Below are positions 37,614 to 45,885 of a stretch of 64,000 bases of DNA, piece after piece (position 1 is the stretch's first letter; every line of letters starts with the position of its first letter). Origin of the DNA: Candidatus Kapaibacterium sp. (GTDB lineage: Bacteria > Bacteroidota > Ignavibacteria > Kapaibacteriales > NICIL-2); the NCBI GenBank assembly GCA_026003495.1, contig BPHK01000001.1, positions 372,001 to 436,000 of the forward strand, written 5' to 3'. The notes below the pieces were generated by a model. The model was not told the DNA's origin. It saw nothing but the letters and a program-made list of their open reading frames with translations, and made no database searches. Position numbers and translations under genes: made by a program.

Positions 37614-38905
37614 CACTGTATCCCGCACGTGACACGCTCCCAAAATTGCGAGCAGCATCGCTGATCTCGCCAGCGTTCGAGCACTTCCCTCTGCGGATAC
37701 ATGCGTTGGAACTCTGCAGGGGTCATCAGCACATCTTTAGCCGGATAGATTCGGCCACCAGCGGCGACGACGTCTGCAATGATGGCGCGCAACGTATCCC
37801 GTGCACCGTTGGTATTCGGTACATCGAGGGCAATGCTCGTTCCTGCCATCGGGAACGAGAGTAGCCCCGGCGATTCGATTGCCGAAAATTGTTTGAGGAC
37901 GCAGAGCGGCACTGGAAGCTTTGCATGCCAAAGACGCTCGCAGATCGTGGTGACTCCATCACGGGCACATTCCTTGGGGAGGACCGCCTGCAGCTGGTAA
38001 AAGCCACGTGGACCGAAGAGACGATTCCACGGCAGACGATCGAGTGGGAAGAACACCGTTGTGTAATGCTCGCGGGATGGCCCGCGGCTCGATAGCCAGC
38101 GGTAGAGCATGTTGGCGATGCGGACTGTCGGCCTGGAAAAGACAGAAACTGGCAGCGGAGGGAATCGTCGCTCATTTGCTGTAGGAGGCACCGAGCACTG
38201 GCCATCGTTGCAGAAGCTGGCTGCAGAGAGGATCCCGCTGATGCGTCCTGGGCGCGAGAGGTCGCACCACGCCACAACGTACTCTGCGGTGGCTTCGAGG
38301 GTGCGTGTGTGGTCGTAGAACTCCTCGAGTGTCGAAAAGTGCATGGCGCGAGTTTCCATCCATGCTGAACTGCAAGGAATAAGCTGCAGCTCAGCCCAGG
38401 TGATGATGCCCGTTAGCCCAAGCCCTCCAATCGTTGCCGCGAGCAGCTCGGCATTGTCGCTCGGCGAGCAGCGGATGCGTCCATCGGAGCGAAGAAGCTC
38501 CAGCTGCCGTACCCACCGACCGAACGTTCCTGCCCAGTGATGACTTTTGCCGTGAATGTCGTTTGCAATCGCACCGCCGACTGTTACAGCACCTGTGCCT
38601 GGAAGCACCGGAAGCGTCCATCCACGCGGAATGGTGATGCGGAGTAGCGCAGCCAACGAGATGCCTGCTTCCGCTGTGATGATACCACGCTCGGTGTCGA
38701 ACGAATGGATTCGCTGAAGTCTTGATGTGAGAACTGCAGTGTCGCTGGGCAAGCAGACATCGCCGTAACTTCGACCATTGCCGCGAGCAAGGAGCGTTGC
38801 CTCTGGTTGCGCGAAGGGATTCTCGGCGTACAGCGCAACCTCCAGCGCTGGGTAGATGCGTGTGTGCGGCAGTCCTGTCCAGCTGCTGAGAGCCACACGA
38901 TTCAT
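37613..38905 (-). CDS. dprE1: DprE1-like FAD-dependent oxidase
   Basis: 430 residues, vanillyl-alcohol-oxidase fold. FAD-binding text RGNGRSYGDVCLPSD (41-55) and GTGAVTVGGAIANDIHGKSHHWAGTFG (103-129, read in two parts) match mycobacterial DprE1 closely; GGRIYPAKD places the conserved Lys at 390. DprE1 oxidises polyprenylphosphoryl-ribose at C2. The position of DprE1 Cys387, the residue attacked by benzothiazinones, falls on Ala359 here (GTSIALDVP). It overlaps the UbiA gene by 4 nt and dprE2 by 1 nt. The polyprenyl chain length is unknown. Confidence 0.87.
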   Translation of the reverse strand: MNRVALSSWTGLPHTRIYPALEVALYAENPFAQPEATLLARGNGRSYGDVCLPSDTAVLTSRLQRIHSFDTERGIITAEAGISLAALLRITIPRGWTLPVLPGTGAVTVGGAIANDIHGKSHHWAGTFGRWVRQLELLRSDGRIRCSPSDNAELLAATIGGLGLTGIITWAELQLIPCSSAWMETRAMHFSTLEEFYDHTRTLEATAEYVVAWCDLSRPGRISGILSAASFCNDGQCSVPPTANERRFPPLPVSVFSRPTVRIANMLYRWLSSRGPSREHYTTVFFPLDRLPWNRLFGPRGFYQLQAVLPKECARDGVTTICERLWHAKLPVPLCVLKQFSAIESPGLLSFPMAGTSIALDVPNTNGARDTLRAIIADVVAAGGRIYPAKDVLMTPAEFQRMYPQREVLERWRDQRCCSQFWERVTCGIQ

Positions 38906-40326
38906 CGGGCAACGATTAAGACGATGGCTGCGATGGTTGCGCCGACGGCCAGACTCCATGGGTCACCAAGTGCGGCGCTCAGCGGATCGCCTTCGAGTTC
39001 CCCTCGGACCGACGAGCGCCACATTCGCATCAGCCACCACAGCATGAGCGGCAAGATGAGCCAGAGGGCGTCCGGATGGGTGTAGAGCGTTCGCACGCGA
39101 TCACTTGCCAGGTAGAGGATCAAAATCACGACTGCCGCCATCGCTGTTCCGATCCCCATGGCCAGGAGAAACGGTTCGTCGCGCTCGGTGTAGGGGCGCT
39201 GCTGCTCGATGGGTGCATTGTTTGCTCGCAGGTGTATCACTTCGGTATGCCGCTTGAGCAGTGCGAGACTGGTGAAAAAAAGGAGTGCGAAGCCGAGTAG
39301 CCAGGGAGAAAGTTCAGTGTGCGTGGCAGCGCCACCAATTGCGAGGCGTAGCACGTAGAGTCCAGCCAGCACGAGGACGTCCACCAAAGCAATCCGCTTG
39401 AGCAGGAGCGAATATGCCGCAGAGCCAATGCCATACACCGCAAGCAGAGCAAATGCTTCCGGGGGCAGCAGCGTGATGGCAGCGATCATCCCCACCAACA
39501 GGCTGAGCGTCAGTGCGATCCAAGCCGATTGGAGCGAGATAGCTCCGCGTGCAAGCGGACGCTGGCGTTTGCGAGGATGGATGCGATCGCTGGGCAAGTC
39601 AACCACATCGTTGAAGATGTAGAGCGCCGATGCCACGATGCTCAGCAGGATTGCTGCTAGTACTGCATGGAGCAGCGCACTCCCATCGCTGAGGCGATGC
39701 GCAAGAGCGATCGGAACCAGCACCAAGAGATTTTTGCTCCAGTGGTGGAGCCGTAAAAAACTACGCCAATCGCGGAACCGTGCAATGGGACGGGCGAAGC
39801 TGCCTGCAAACGATTTTCCAAGGCTGCGTTCATACCGCGATGCATCACCGACGATGTACGCACGCTCAGCAGCACGCCAGAGCGGAATATCTACGCCGCG
39901 ATCGCCGATGTAGTCAAATGGCGCGCCATCGAGATAGCGCCGCAAATGTTCGAGCTTGGCGCTGCCACTGAGGTTGGTTTGGCTTGTGCCGATTACGTTA
40001 TCGAAGCACCCTAAACGCTCGGCAATCGCAGTTGCCCACGGCTGAACCGCAGCAGTTGCGAGGATAACGGTTCGACCTTGCGCCTTTGCAGCGCGGATAA
40101 ATGCGAGAACTTCGTCGTTGAGTGGGAGCGCGTCCCAATCGAGTTGCACAATGTTCGAAAGCCAACGCTTCAGACGGGGACGCCCGCCGAGTGCTACCAG
40201 TGGCACCAAGAGCAACAGCAACGGCTTCCGACGCGCCAACTCTGAGATTGCTTCCCAGAGCACATCGGTACGGAGCAAGGTGCCATCGAGATCTACAACC
40301 AGTGTGGAAGCAGTGCCTGTGCTCAT
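38902..40326 (-). CDS. HAD phosphatase fused to UbiA prenyltransferase (DPPR synthase-like)
   Basis: 474 residues in two domains. Residues 1-190 are a HAD phosphatase: VVDLDGTLLRTD (nucleophile Asp and second Asp), VILATAAV and IGDRGVDIPLW (acidic pair). Residues 190-474 are a UbiA-type membrane protein with about nine helices and the signature NDVVDLPSDRIHPRKRQRPLARG (split: NDVVD...D and HPRKRQRP), as in mycobacterial Rv3806c, which transfers phosphoribose from PRPP to polyprenyl phosphate. The HAD half could remove the 5-phosphate, the step done by a separate enzyme in mycobacteria. The fusion type is known in bacterial genomes; the function is inferred. Confidence 0.88.
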   Translation of the reverse strand: MSTGTASTLVVDLDGTLLRTDVLWEAISELARRKPLLLLLVPLVALGGRPRLKRWLSNIVQLDWDALPLNDEVLAFIRAAKAQGRTVILATAAVQPWATAIAERLGCFDNVIGTSQTNLSGSAKLEHLRRYLDGAPFDYIGDRGVDIPLWRAAERAYIVGDASRYERSLGKSFAGSFARPIARFRDWRSFLRLHHWSKNLLVLVPIALAHRLSDGSALLHAVLAAILLSIVASALYIFNDVVDLPSDRIHPRKRQRPLARGAISLQSAWIALTLSLLVGMIAAITLLPPEAFALLAVYGIGSAAYSLLLKRIALVDVLVLAGLYVLRLAIGGAATHTELSPWLLGFALLFFTSLALLKRHTEVIHLRANNAPIEQQRPYTERDEPFLLAMGIGTAMAAVVILILYLASDRVRTLYTHPDALWLILPLMLWWLMRMWRSSVRGELEGDPLSAALGDPWSLAVGATIAAIVLIVAR

Positions 40327-41402
40327 GCGAGGCTAACGGGATTGTGCAATCTGTCCAGCTGCGCGTTGAGTATGCAAAGCTTGGAGGCAGCATCTTCTGG
40401 CGATCGGGCTTCTACCCAGCGGACACGTTCGGCACGTTTGCGGAGACTGTGTCGGTAGGCTTTATCGTAGTGTTCGAGCGCAATCTGTGCAACGCTTGGC
40501 AGATCGCCTTCCTTGAGTGCGGCACATGCGCGCGCGTAGCGCTCTGCGCCCAGTCGCTGGCGAATTGCTTCCAAGCACTGGGCAAGCTCGCACAGTGGAA
40601 AGCTTCCGTATTCCTGCACCAAGTGTTCGATGCGCCGATCGAGCGGAACATCGAGCGCTATGATTGGAGCAGAGAGCATTTGTTGCCAGAGACCGTCAGG
40701 AATTGTGAGCGTGCCGATCCGTCGCGATTCATCTTCGATCCAGATGCGCTCGGCTGCGCGATTTTTCCAGAGTGCTACTGCGAGCGAATTCTCGAAGTTC
40801 TGTTGCGTTGGCTGTGGAGGCAATCCGAGCGCACCGAAGGCAGAGCCACGGTGGCAGGCAAGTGCTTCCAAGTCAATTGTTGCTTCACCGCGTGCTGCAA
40901 GCAGCGAAAGCACAGCGGTTTTGCCTGCTCCCGTACAGCCGCTCAGTAGGTAGAGTGTCCGCCGTGCTTCGAATTGTGCGAGAGCGAAACGGCGAAATGC
41001 TTTGTAGCCGCCGCGCAACAGCACGACCTGGAACCCGTAAAACTCAAGCAGCCACGCCACTGCTGCCGAACGCATGCCACCACGCCAGCAGTAGAGTCCT
41101 ACAACTTGTCCTGGGAGCAGCCGCGTTTCGACCTGTTCGACCATCCAGCGCAACTTGGGGCCAACAAGCTCCAGCCCGCGCTTGAGTGCGGCGGTACGTC
41201 CTTCGTTGTGGTAGGCGATGCCGATAATCTCCCGCTCGGCGTCGTCAAAAAGTGGGAGGGACGCCGCTCCTGGAATTGCGCCGCGCGCGTACTCTGCTGG
41301 GCTGCGAACATCGAAGATGCAGAGCTTGCCACCGTTCGATTCGCTGAGGAACTCCTCGACCGAGACTGTAACCATGTGCGCTAGGAGTGCACGACTTGTC
41401 AC
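40323..41402 (-). CDS. mnmH: tRNA 2-selenouridine synthase (MnmH/SelU)
   Basis: Converts 2-thiouridine at the tRNA wobble position to 2-selenouridine through a geranylated intermediate, using selenophosphate. N-terminal rhodanese domain with the active-site Cys in YCWRGGMRS, followed by a P-loop domain (SGCTGAGKT). 359 residues from GTG 41402, which overlaps the previous stop by 4 nt like its neighbours; ATG 41375 is the alternative. Overlaps the UbiA gene by 4 nt (ATGA). It implies selenium use, so a selD should exist elsewhere; none is seen here. Confidence 0.92.
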   Translation of the reverse strand: MTSRALLAHMVTVSVEEFLSESNGGKLCIFDVRSPAEYARGAIPGAASLPLFDDAEREIIGIAYHNEGRTAALKRGLELVGPKLRWMVEQVETRLLPGQVVGLYCWRGGMRSAAVAWLLEFYGFQVVLLRGGYKAFRRFALAQFEARRTLYLLSGCTGAGKTAVLSLLAARGEATIDLEALACHRGSAFGALGLPPQPTQQNFENSLAVALWKNRAAERIWIEDESRRIGTLTIPDGLWQQMLSAPIIALDVPLDRRIEHLVQEYGSFPLCELAQCLEAIRQRLGAERYARACAALKEGDLPSVAQIALEHYDKAYRHSLRKRAERVRWVEARSPEDAASKLCILNAQLDRLHNPVSLA

Positions 41403-42070
41403 CGTCGAAAATTACGGCGCTCGATGTGCGTGTAGCGGAGGAATTCGATCGTGATAGTGCCGCTGATTGGCTCAGGTGATGGTTGCTTGTTCGGAGTTTG
41501 CTGAGCAAGGTCTCCTGTCAAGGCTTTTGGGATTGCGATCGGCATCATCGTCACGTGCATGGTGATACGGTCTGGCAGGAGGAAGCTGCGCTGCTCGCCA
41601 TAGTGCAGGTCGAGAGCAACGACACCTCCGCTCCGCTGGGTAATCTGCGCAGCAGTGATCGTGGTATCGCGAAGGTCAACAGTGATTTTTGCTGCAAGCA
41701 GCTCTCCAGTGTCCGGCGTCGGGAACAGCCGCAGCACAGCGAAGCGATCCCCTGGCTTGAGTGGCGTCTCAGCAAAGGCGAGGAATTGGTACCGTTGCAA
41801 CAGCACAAACGGATTGAGTTGCCACCCGGCTTTGGGAACGAACGTTAGTTGCTCGGAGCGAAAGCTGATGGAGTCGGGCGGAGCAATCGTAAGCACGCCA
41901 CGAGCACGGGGGACCTTGAACGATGGGATTGCAACCTCAATGGCAACTTCAGCACGAAGCGATTGAATCCGCTGTGCTTTCGCACGCAGATGCTCGACGA
42001 TTGCACGTGCATCGTCGGCGGAGGCCACAGAAATTGCCCCAAGCAAAAGAAGCGTTGTGCGTGCTAGCAT
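41399..42070 (-). CDS. secreted LolA-like protein
   Basis: 223 residues with signal peptide MLARTTLLLLGAISVASADD. The mature part has an opening helix (ARAIVEHLRAKAQRIQSLRAEVAIEVA) and then a long run of beta strands, the layout of LolA/outer-membrane lipoprotein-sorting-type proteins (DUF4292-like); the match is by pattern only. Its stop overlaps the mnmH start, so it opens the five-gene operon. Start ATG 42070 follows a short gap with no visible promoter. Confidence 0.55.
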   Translation of the reverse strand: MLARTTLLLLGAISVASADDARAIVEHLRAKAQRIQSLRAEVAIEVAIPSFKVPRARGVLTIAPPDSISFRSEQLTFVPKAGWQLNPFVLLQRYQFLAFAETPLKPGDRFAVLRLFPTPDTGELLAAKITVDLRDTTITAAQITQRSGGVVALDLHYGEQRSFLLPDRITMHVTMMPIAIPKALTGDLAQQTPNKQPSPEPISGTITIEFLRYTHIERRNFRR

Positions 42071-42204
42071 TCTAAGTTCTAAACGCAGTGCAGGAAACTA
42101 ACGCTGCAAAAGTACCGGCAGTTCCGCCTAAGGAACGGATCGAGGCTCTCGATCGTGGTCAGGAAAGTTTGCGCTGTTGGCAGCCTTCATTCGAGCAAAG
42201 TGTT

Positions 42205-42735
42205 TCATCCAATGCAACACGTCATCACGCTGATGTCGCGTGTGAAGGCTTGTGCCGCCAGTTTGATGCCTTCGCTGAAGGTCGGGAACGTATGCACCGT
42301 GTTGATGAGGTCGTCCACCGTCAGCTTGCAGCGGATGGCGAGCACTGCTTCGTGAATCATCTCGGCCGCAACCGGCGCAACAATGTGGCAGCCGACGATC
42401 ACACTCGTGTGCGGATCAATAACAAGCTTTACCAGTCCACGCGTCTCGCCGATGGCCTTTGCTTTCGGCACCATCGAGAGCGGCACGGTGCGACAGGCGC
42501 ACACGTTCAGACGGCGCATCAACTCGCGCTCAGTCGGTCCCACACTGGCCACCTGCGGCGTCGTGAACACGGCGTGCGGGATTTCGTCGTAGTTCAGCGA
42601 CAGGTGTGCGCCGGTCAGCGCATTCTCGGCGGCAACGGCGCCTTCTTTCGCCGCAACGGTTTCGAGCGCCATCTTGCCCACGCAATCGCCCGCGGTGAAG
42701 GCACCGATGCTGCCGATGCCGATGAGCGGCACCAT
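42205..42735 (-). pseudogene. merA: C-terminal remnant of mercuric reductase
   Basis: 176 residues. [32 protein letters not shown] is the second FAD-binding motif of the pyridine nucleotide-disulfide oxidoreductases, followed by the complete dimerisation domain and a terminal vicinal cysteine pair (MTCCIG) that is the hallmark of mercuric reductase. The N-terminal 60 percent, with the FAD Rossmann fold, redox CxxxxC and NAD domain, is absent: upstream the sequence goes straight into unrelated bases and then the DUF6029 gene. The fragment cannot be active alone. No other mer gene is nearby. Confidence 0.8.
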
Positions 42736-42759
42736 CACAGGTACGATGCAGCAGAGCGA

Positions 42760-42779
42760 TGCTCTGTGTAAACAGAGCA
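42760..42779. repeat. short perfect hairpin between merA remnant and DUF6029 gene
   Basis: TGCTCTGT and ACAGAGCA, 8 bp, loop GTAA. No T run follows on either strand, so it is a weak terminator at best. It lies at the break point where the merA remnant loses its 5' part. Confidence 0.5.
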
Positions 42780-42819
42780 CCAACGGACATTTGTCTTACC
42801 AGCCAAGATTCGAGTGTTC

Positions 42820-44460
42820 TTAGAGTGTGCTCGAGAGATTCAGCGAAAAGCCGTTCGATGCAGGCACGAGCCGACAGACTCCGCCAACGCAGAGGATCCC
42901 CGCACGTTGTTTGGCGTACCCGAAGGCGAGACGTGTTCCACCCGTAACGTAGGTAAGCGTAATGGAAGGGTAGTGGTATCGTTTCTCCGGTTCTGGGTTG
43001 CCGTAGTTCCACTCGTCGAAGACTGTCAGATACACGTTGCTGATCGGTGTGTACTCCAGCAGCGCGAACGCCCAATTCCCCATATCACCGCGGACGCTCA
43101 TGTGAGAAAGCTCCGTGCGGATTGCGCTGTGTGCGCTGAGTTTGTACTGCGACTCAAGGACGAATGCCAGTGGGTAGATCGTTCCATATCCAGTCTTGAC
43201 CTCGATGACGTCCTTGTTGTAGGCGAGTGCTACGACGGTGAACGTTGTCTTGAACTGTCGCGACCATGTACGCTGAATTTCGACGTTGAAGTCTTGGTAG
43301 AAGAGCACCTTGCCTGGTTTCCACGTTGAGCGGTAGGTGAACGCGTCGAGCTTGGTGGAGTCTATGCTGTGGATGCGTGCGTAGTTGATCGTTACAGTCG
43401 TACCGTACTGTCCACCGAGCACGGAGCCACGCGCAAGGGAGAAGGTCATCTCTCCTTGCACTCCGAACTCACCGTAGGGTTGTGTTGCATACGGATAGAG
43501 CGTAAAGAGGCGGTAGGTGTGCACCTTTGTCAAAGGCGGTAAAAAGTTGATGGTCAGCACGTTCCCAATCGCACCGCGATCGGATCGGAAGTCCATGTTG
43601 TCAATCCGTTTGGCGGCAAGCAGCAATCCGAATCCTTCCTCGCTGTAGGAGGTGGAAATGTAGAGTCCGTTGCCTGGGTTGAAACTGTTGTTGTTGGTTT
43701 GTTGCGGATCGTTGATTTTGTACGCCCACTCGGCGTAGAGATTCCACCGGTCGGTCGTTAGGGAGAGGCGCGTGGCGTAGGCAAACACGTTTTCTGGCAA
43801 CCGGAGGAGAGGATCAGCGGCGGGCTGGTATTTGCTGACCACGCTTGCGCCGAGCTCGAGTGCGAACGGCAGATCGAGGATCGGTTGCTCATCCCAGCGG
43901 AGCTGATGCAGCTCAACGCTCAGATCGGCAGCACGGATGATACCAGGTCCCAGACCAAAGAACGCGCGCTGCTTGCCGAAGAGCGCAGTGAGTTGCACCC
44001 CGTCGAGAGGGCGTACCTTTAGCCGGACACCGTCTAAGGAGTTATCGAAGCCGAGCGAGCGTTCCTCGTAGGTGCGCAGAATCATCCCACTGCCGAACTG
44101 CTCATAAGAATTGCCGACGGTGACATCGAAACGATCGCCGAGGTACTGCACAAAGCGGTACGGAATGCCGTTGCCCTCATAGCGCGGATCAATGCCGAGC
44201 AGTGGATTGAAGTACGCCTCGTAGCGTAGCCCCAACCGCAAGCGTTCGCTCGAATAGAGTAAGTTGAAAAACCCTTGCGCTAAAACTTTTTCGCGGACTG
44301 CTGGTGCGTTGATGGCAGAGTCAGGCGTGTAAGACTGCGCATCTACCTGCAAGTCGGCACGCCATCCTGCTGGTAACTGGCTGAGTGCATGTTCGGAGAA
44401 TAGCAAGAGCAAACCGACACTAAACCAGGCAAGCCACGTGTAGCGCATCGTGCGGTTCAT
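42820..44460 (-). CDS. DUF6029-family outer-membrane protein
   Basis: 546 residues with signal peptide (MRYTWLAWFSVGLLLLFSEHALSQ). Alternating strands ending in aromatic residues point to a large beta-barrel. QFGSGMILRTYEERSLGFDNSLDGVRL is the family's recognisable segment. Its substrate is unknown. The gene starts inside the stop of the TlpA-like gene (4-nt overlap), and this pairing of TlpA with DUF6029 recurs in Bacteroidota as far as I recall, which hints at a shared redox or metal job. Confidence 0.8.
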   Translation of the reverse strand: MNRTMRYTWLAWFSVGLLLLFSEHALSQLPAGWRADLQVDAQSYTPDSAINAPAVREKVLAQGFFNLLYSSERLRLGLRYEAYFNPLLGIDPRYEGNGIPYRFVQYLGDRFDVTVGNSYEQFGSGMILRTYEERSLGFDNSLDGVRLKVRPLDGVQLTALFGKQRAFFGLGPGIIRAADLSVELHQLRWDEQPILDLPFALELGASVVSKYQPAADPLLRLPENVFAYATRLSLTTDRWNLYAEWAYKINDPQQTNNNSFNPGNGLYISTSYSEEGFGLLLAAKRIDNMDFRSDRGAIGNVLTINFLPPLTKVHTYRLFTLYPYATQPYGEFGVQGEMTFSLARGSVLGGQYGTTVTINYARIHSIDSTKLDAFTYRSTWKPGKVLFYQDFNVEIQRTWSRQFKTTFTVVALAYNKDVIEVKTGYGTIYPLAFVLESQYKLSAHSAIRTELSHMSVRGDMGNWAFALLEYTPISNVYLTVFDEWNYGNPEPEKRYHYPSITLTYVTGGTRLAFGYAKQRAGILCVGGVCRLVPASNGFSLNLSSTL

Positions 44461-44978
44461 TCGGCTGCCTTTTTGATCGCATCCCAGAGGAGCTCTTCAT
44501 CACCAGGGGCATAGGACTTGTGCTGATAGACGATCTGCCCGTGGCGATTGAGCACGAACGTATGGGGGATCTCGTTGATGTTGAGCGCGCGTTTCAAATC
44601 AGCGTTTTCGTCCAAGTACACCTCGAACTCCCAGCCCCTGCCGCGAACGAAGGGAGCAACTTTTTTGCTGTTGCGTGCATCGTCGATCGAAATGGCGATG
44701 ATGCGTACCCCAGTGAGCTTTTTCCACTCTGGATAGACGTCCGCAAGTGCGCTCAACTCTTGAATGCATGGCTTACACCAGGTCGCCCAAAAATCGAGCA
44801 CGATCGGGCCGCTCTCTGTGCCGACAAGTTCACGGGTTGTAATAGGAGTACCGTCGAGTTTTTTGAGAGTTACCAGTGGTAGTTGAGCCGAGGAAGCGGT
44901 GTCTTGCCCCCAGACGGTGGCAACAATGATGAGCACGGTCCCAACGATGCGGGCTAATTGTATTGTTTTTCCAATCAT
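44457..44978 (-). CDS. TlpA/ResA-like thiol-disulfide protein
   Basis: 173 residues from ATG 44978. Signal peptide or anchor (MIGKTIQLARIVGTVLIIVATVWGQD), then a thioredoxin fold with active site WATWCKPC at about 76-83 and the cis-Pro loop IPHTFVLN. Such proteins reduce periplasmic disulfides, often in cytochrome or copper-site maturation. An in-frame start at 45005 is possible. Coupled to the DUF6029 gene and divergent from a cysteine-rich T9SS protein. Confidence 0.88.
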   Translation of the reverse strand: MIGKTIQLARIVGTVLIIVATVWGQDTASSAQLPLVTLKKLDGTPITTRELVGTESGPIVLDFWATWCKPCIQELSALADVYPEWKKLTGVRIIAISIDDARNSKKVAPFVRGRGWEFEVYLDENADLKRALNINEIPHTFVLNRHGQIVYQHKSYAPGDEELLWDAIKKAAE

Positions 44979-45019
44979 GCGTTGTAATTTTGTTCGGTCC
45001 AACATTTGGAGGCAAAGTT

Positions 45020-45808
45020 ATGAAACCTCGCTATCGTCTCCTTGTGCTTGCTGCTGTACTTGTGGGAGCTCTTAGTGCCAGTGCACAAACAGGTGCGAAT
45101 GTGCAACGCTCGTTGCCAACCATACGCGTCAAGAAAGGATGCTGCGCCTGCGCGAAGCGTTGGTCGTATCCACAGACACAGAATCCGTCGCTCCGGTTGG
45201 TTGAGGGGCAGAAGCTTTCCTATCGCGTCTTGCCGGATGCCTCGCTCGATGCATACATCAGCGTCGAGAATGTGTCCGCCAGTCCTGTGCGCTTCGGAGT
45301 CCGCATTGATACGTCGCGGAAGGAAATGCATCACCGTGTAAACTTCTGCAGCGGGATGGCATGCTATCCTTCCTTTGTGCTTGAATCTGATGAGCAAGGG
45401 CAAGTGACACTCCAACCTGGTCAGGCCGACCACACCTTCAAACTCCAGTTCGATCCGCAAGGCTATCTTGGCACGAGCACCATCGGCGTGGTCATCTACA
45501 ACATCGCAGATTTGAGCGATTACGTTACGTTCGATGTTACGTTCGAGGCGACCACCCAAGCGAGCGTTGACCAGCCCGTCATTGCAGAGAGCGTAGTACC
45601 GAATCCTGCCAGCGATCACATTCGTATTCGTGGCACTGTTGGATCGCGTGTCGAGATCGTCGATGCGCTGGGGAGATGCGTCCGTTCGCTTGTGCTACCA
45701 TCGGATGAAGCGGCAGTCTCGGTTGCAGAGCTGCCCAGCGGCGCGTATCGGGTGATACTGCGCAGTGGCGATCGGGCAAGCAGTTTTCCGCTTCAGATCG
45801 TACGCTAA
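45020..45808 (+). CDS. cysteine-rich T9SS-sorted secreted protein
   Basis: 262 residues. Good ribosome-binding site (GGAGG, 9 nt before ATG 45020) and signal peptide ending LSASAQ. The mature N-terminus has a CCAC cluster (VKKGCCACAKRW), later NFCSGMACYP. The last 75 residues are a T9SS type A sorting domain (VVPNPASDHIRIRG, VEIVDALGRCVRSL, VAELPSGAYRVIL). No enzyme domain is recognised; the middle is beta-rich. The gene is divergent from tlpA across 41 nt, so a shared control region is possible. Confidence 0.82.
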   Translation: MKPRYRLLVLAAVLVGALSASAQTGANVQRSLPTIRVKKGCCACAKRWSYPQTQNPSLRLVEGQKLSYRVLPDASLDAYISVENVSASPVRFGVRIDTSRKEMHHRVNFCSGMACYPSFVLESDEQGQVTLQPGQADHTFKLQFDPQGYLGTSTIGVVIYNIADLSDYVTFDVTFEATTQASVDQPVIAESVVPNPASDHIRIRGTVGSRVEIVDALGRCVRSLVLPSDEAAVSVAELPSGAYRVILRSGDRASSFPLQIVR

Positions 45809-45885
45809 CGCCTGATGACCTCAGCTGGTGCTGGTGCATTTGCGGTGCGGTGGTTGACGAGGATTTACATCTGCTGGGTGGGAGG

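Noticed and set aside
42530-43075. 181-codon minus-strand frame linking DUF6029 and merA
   Set aside because: Off-frame in both genes and Arg/Cys-rich.
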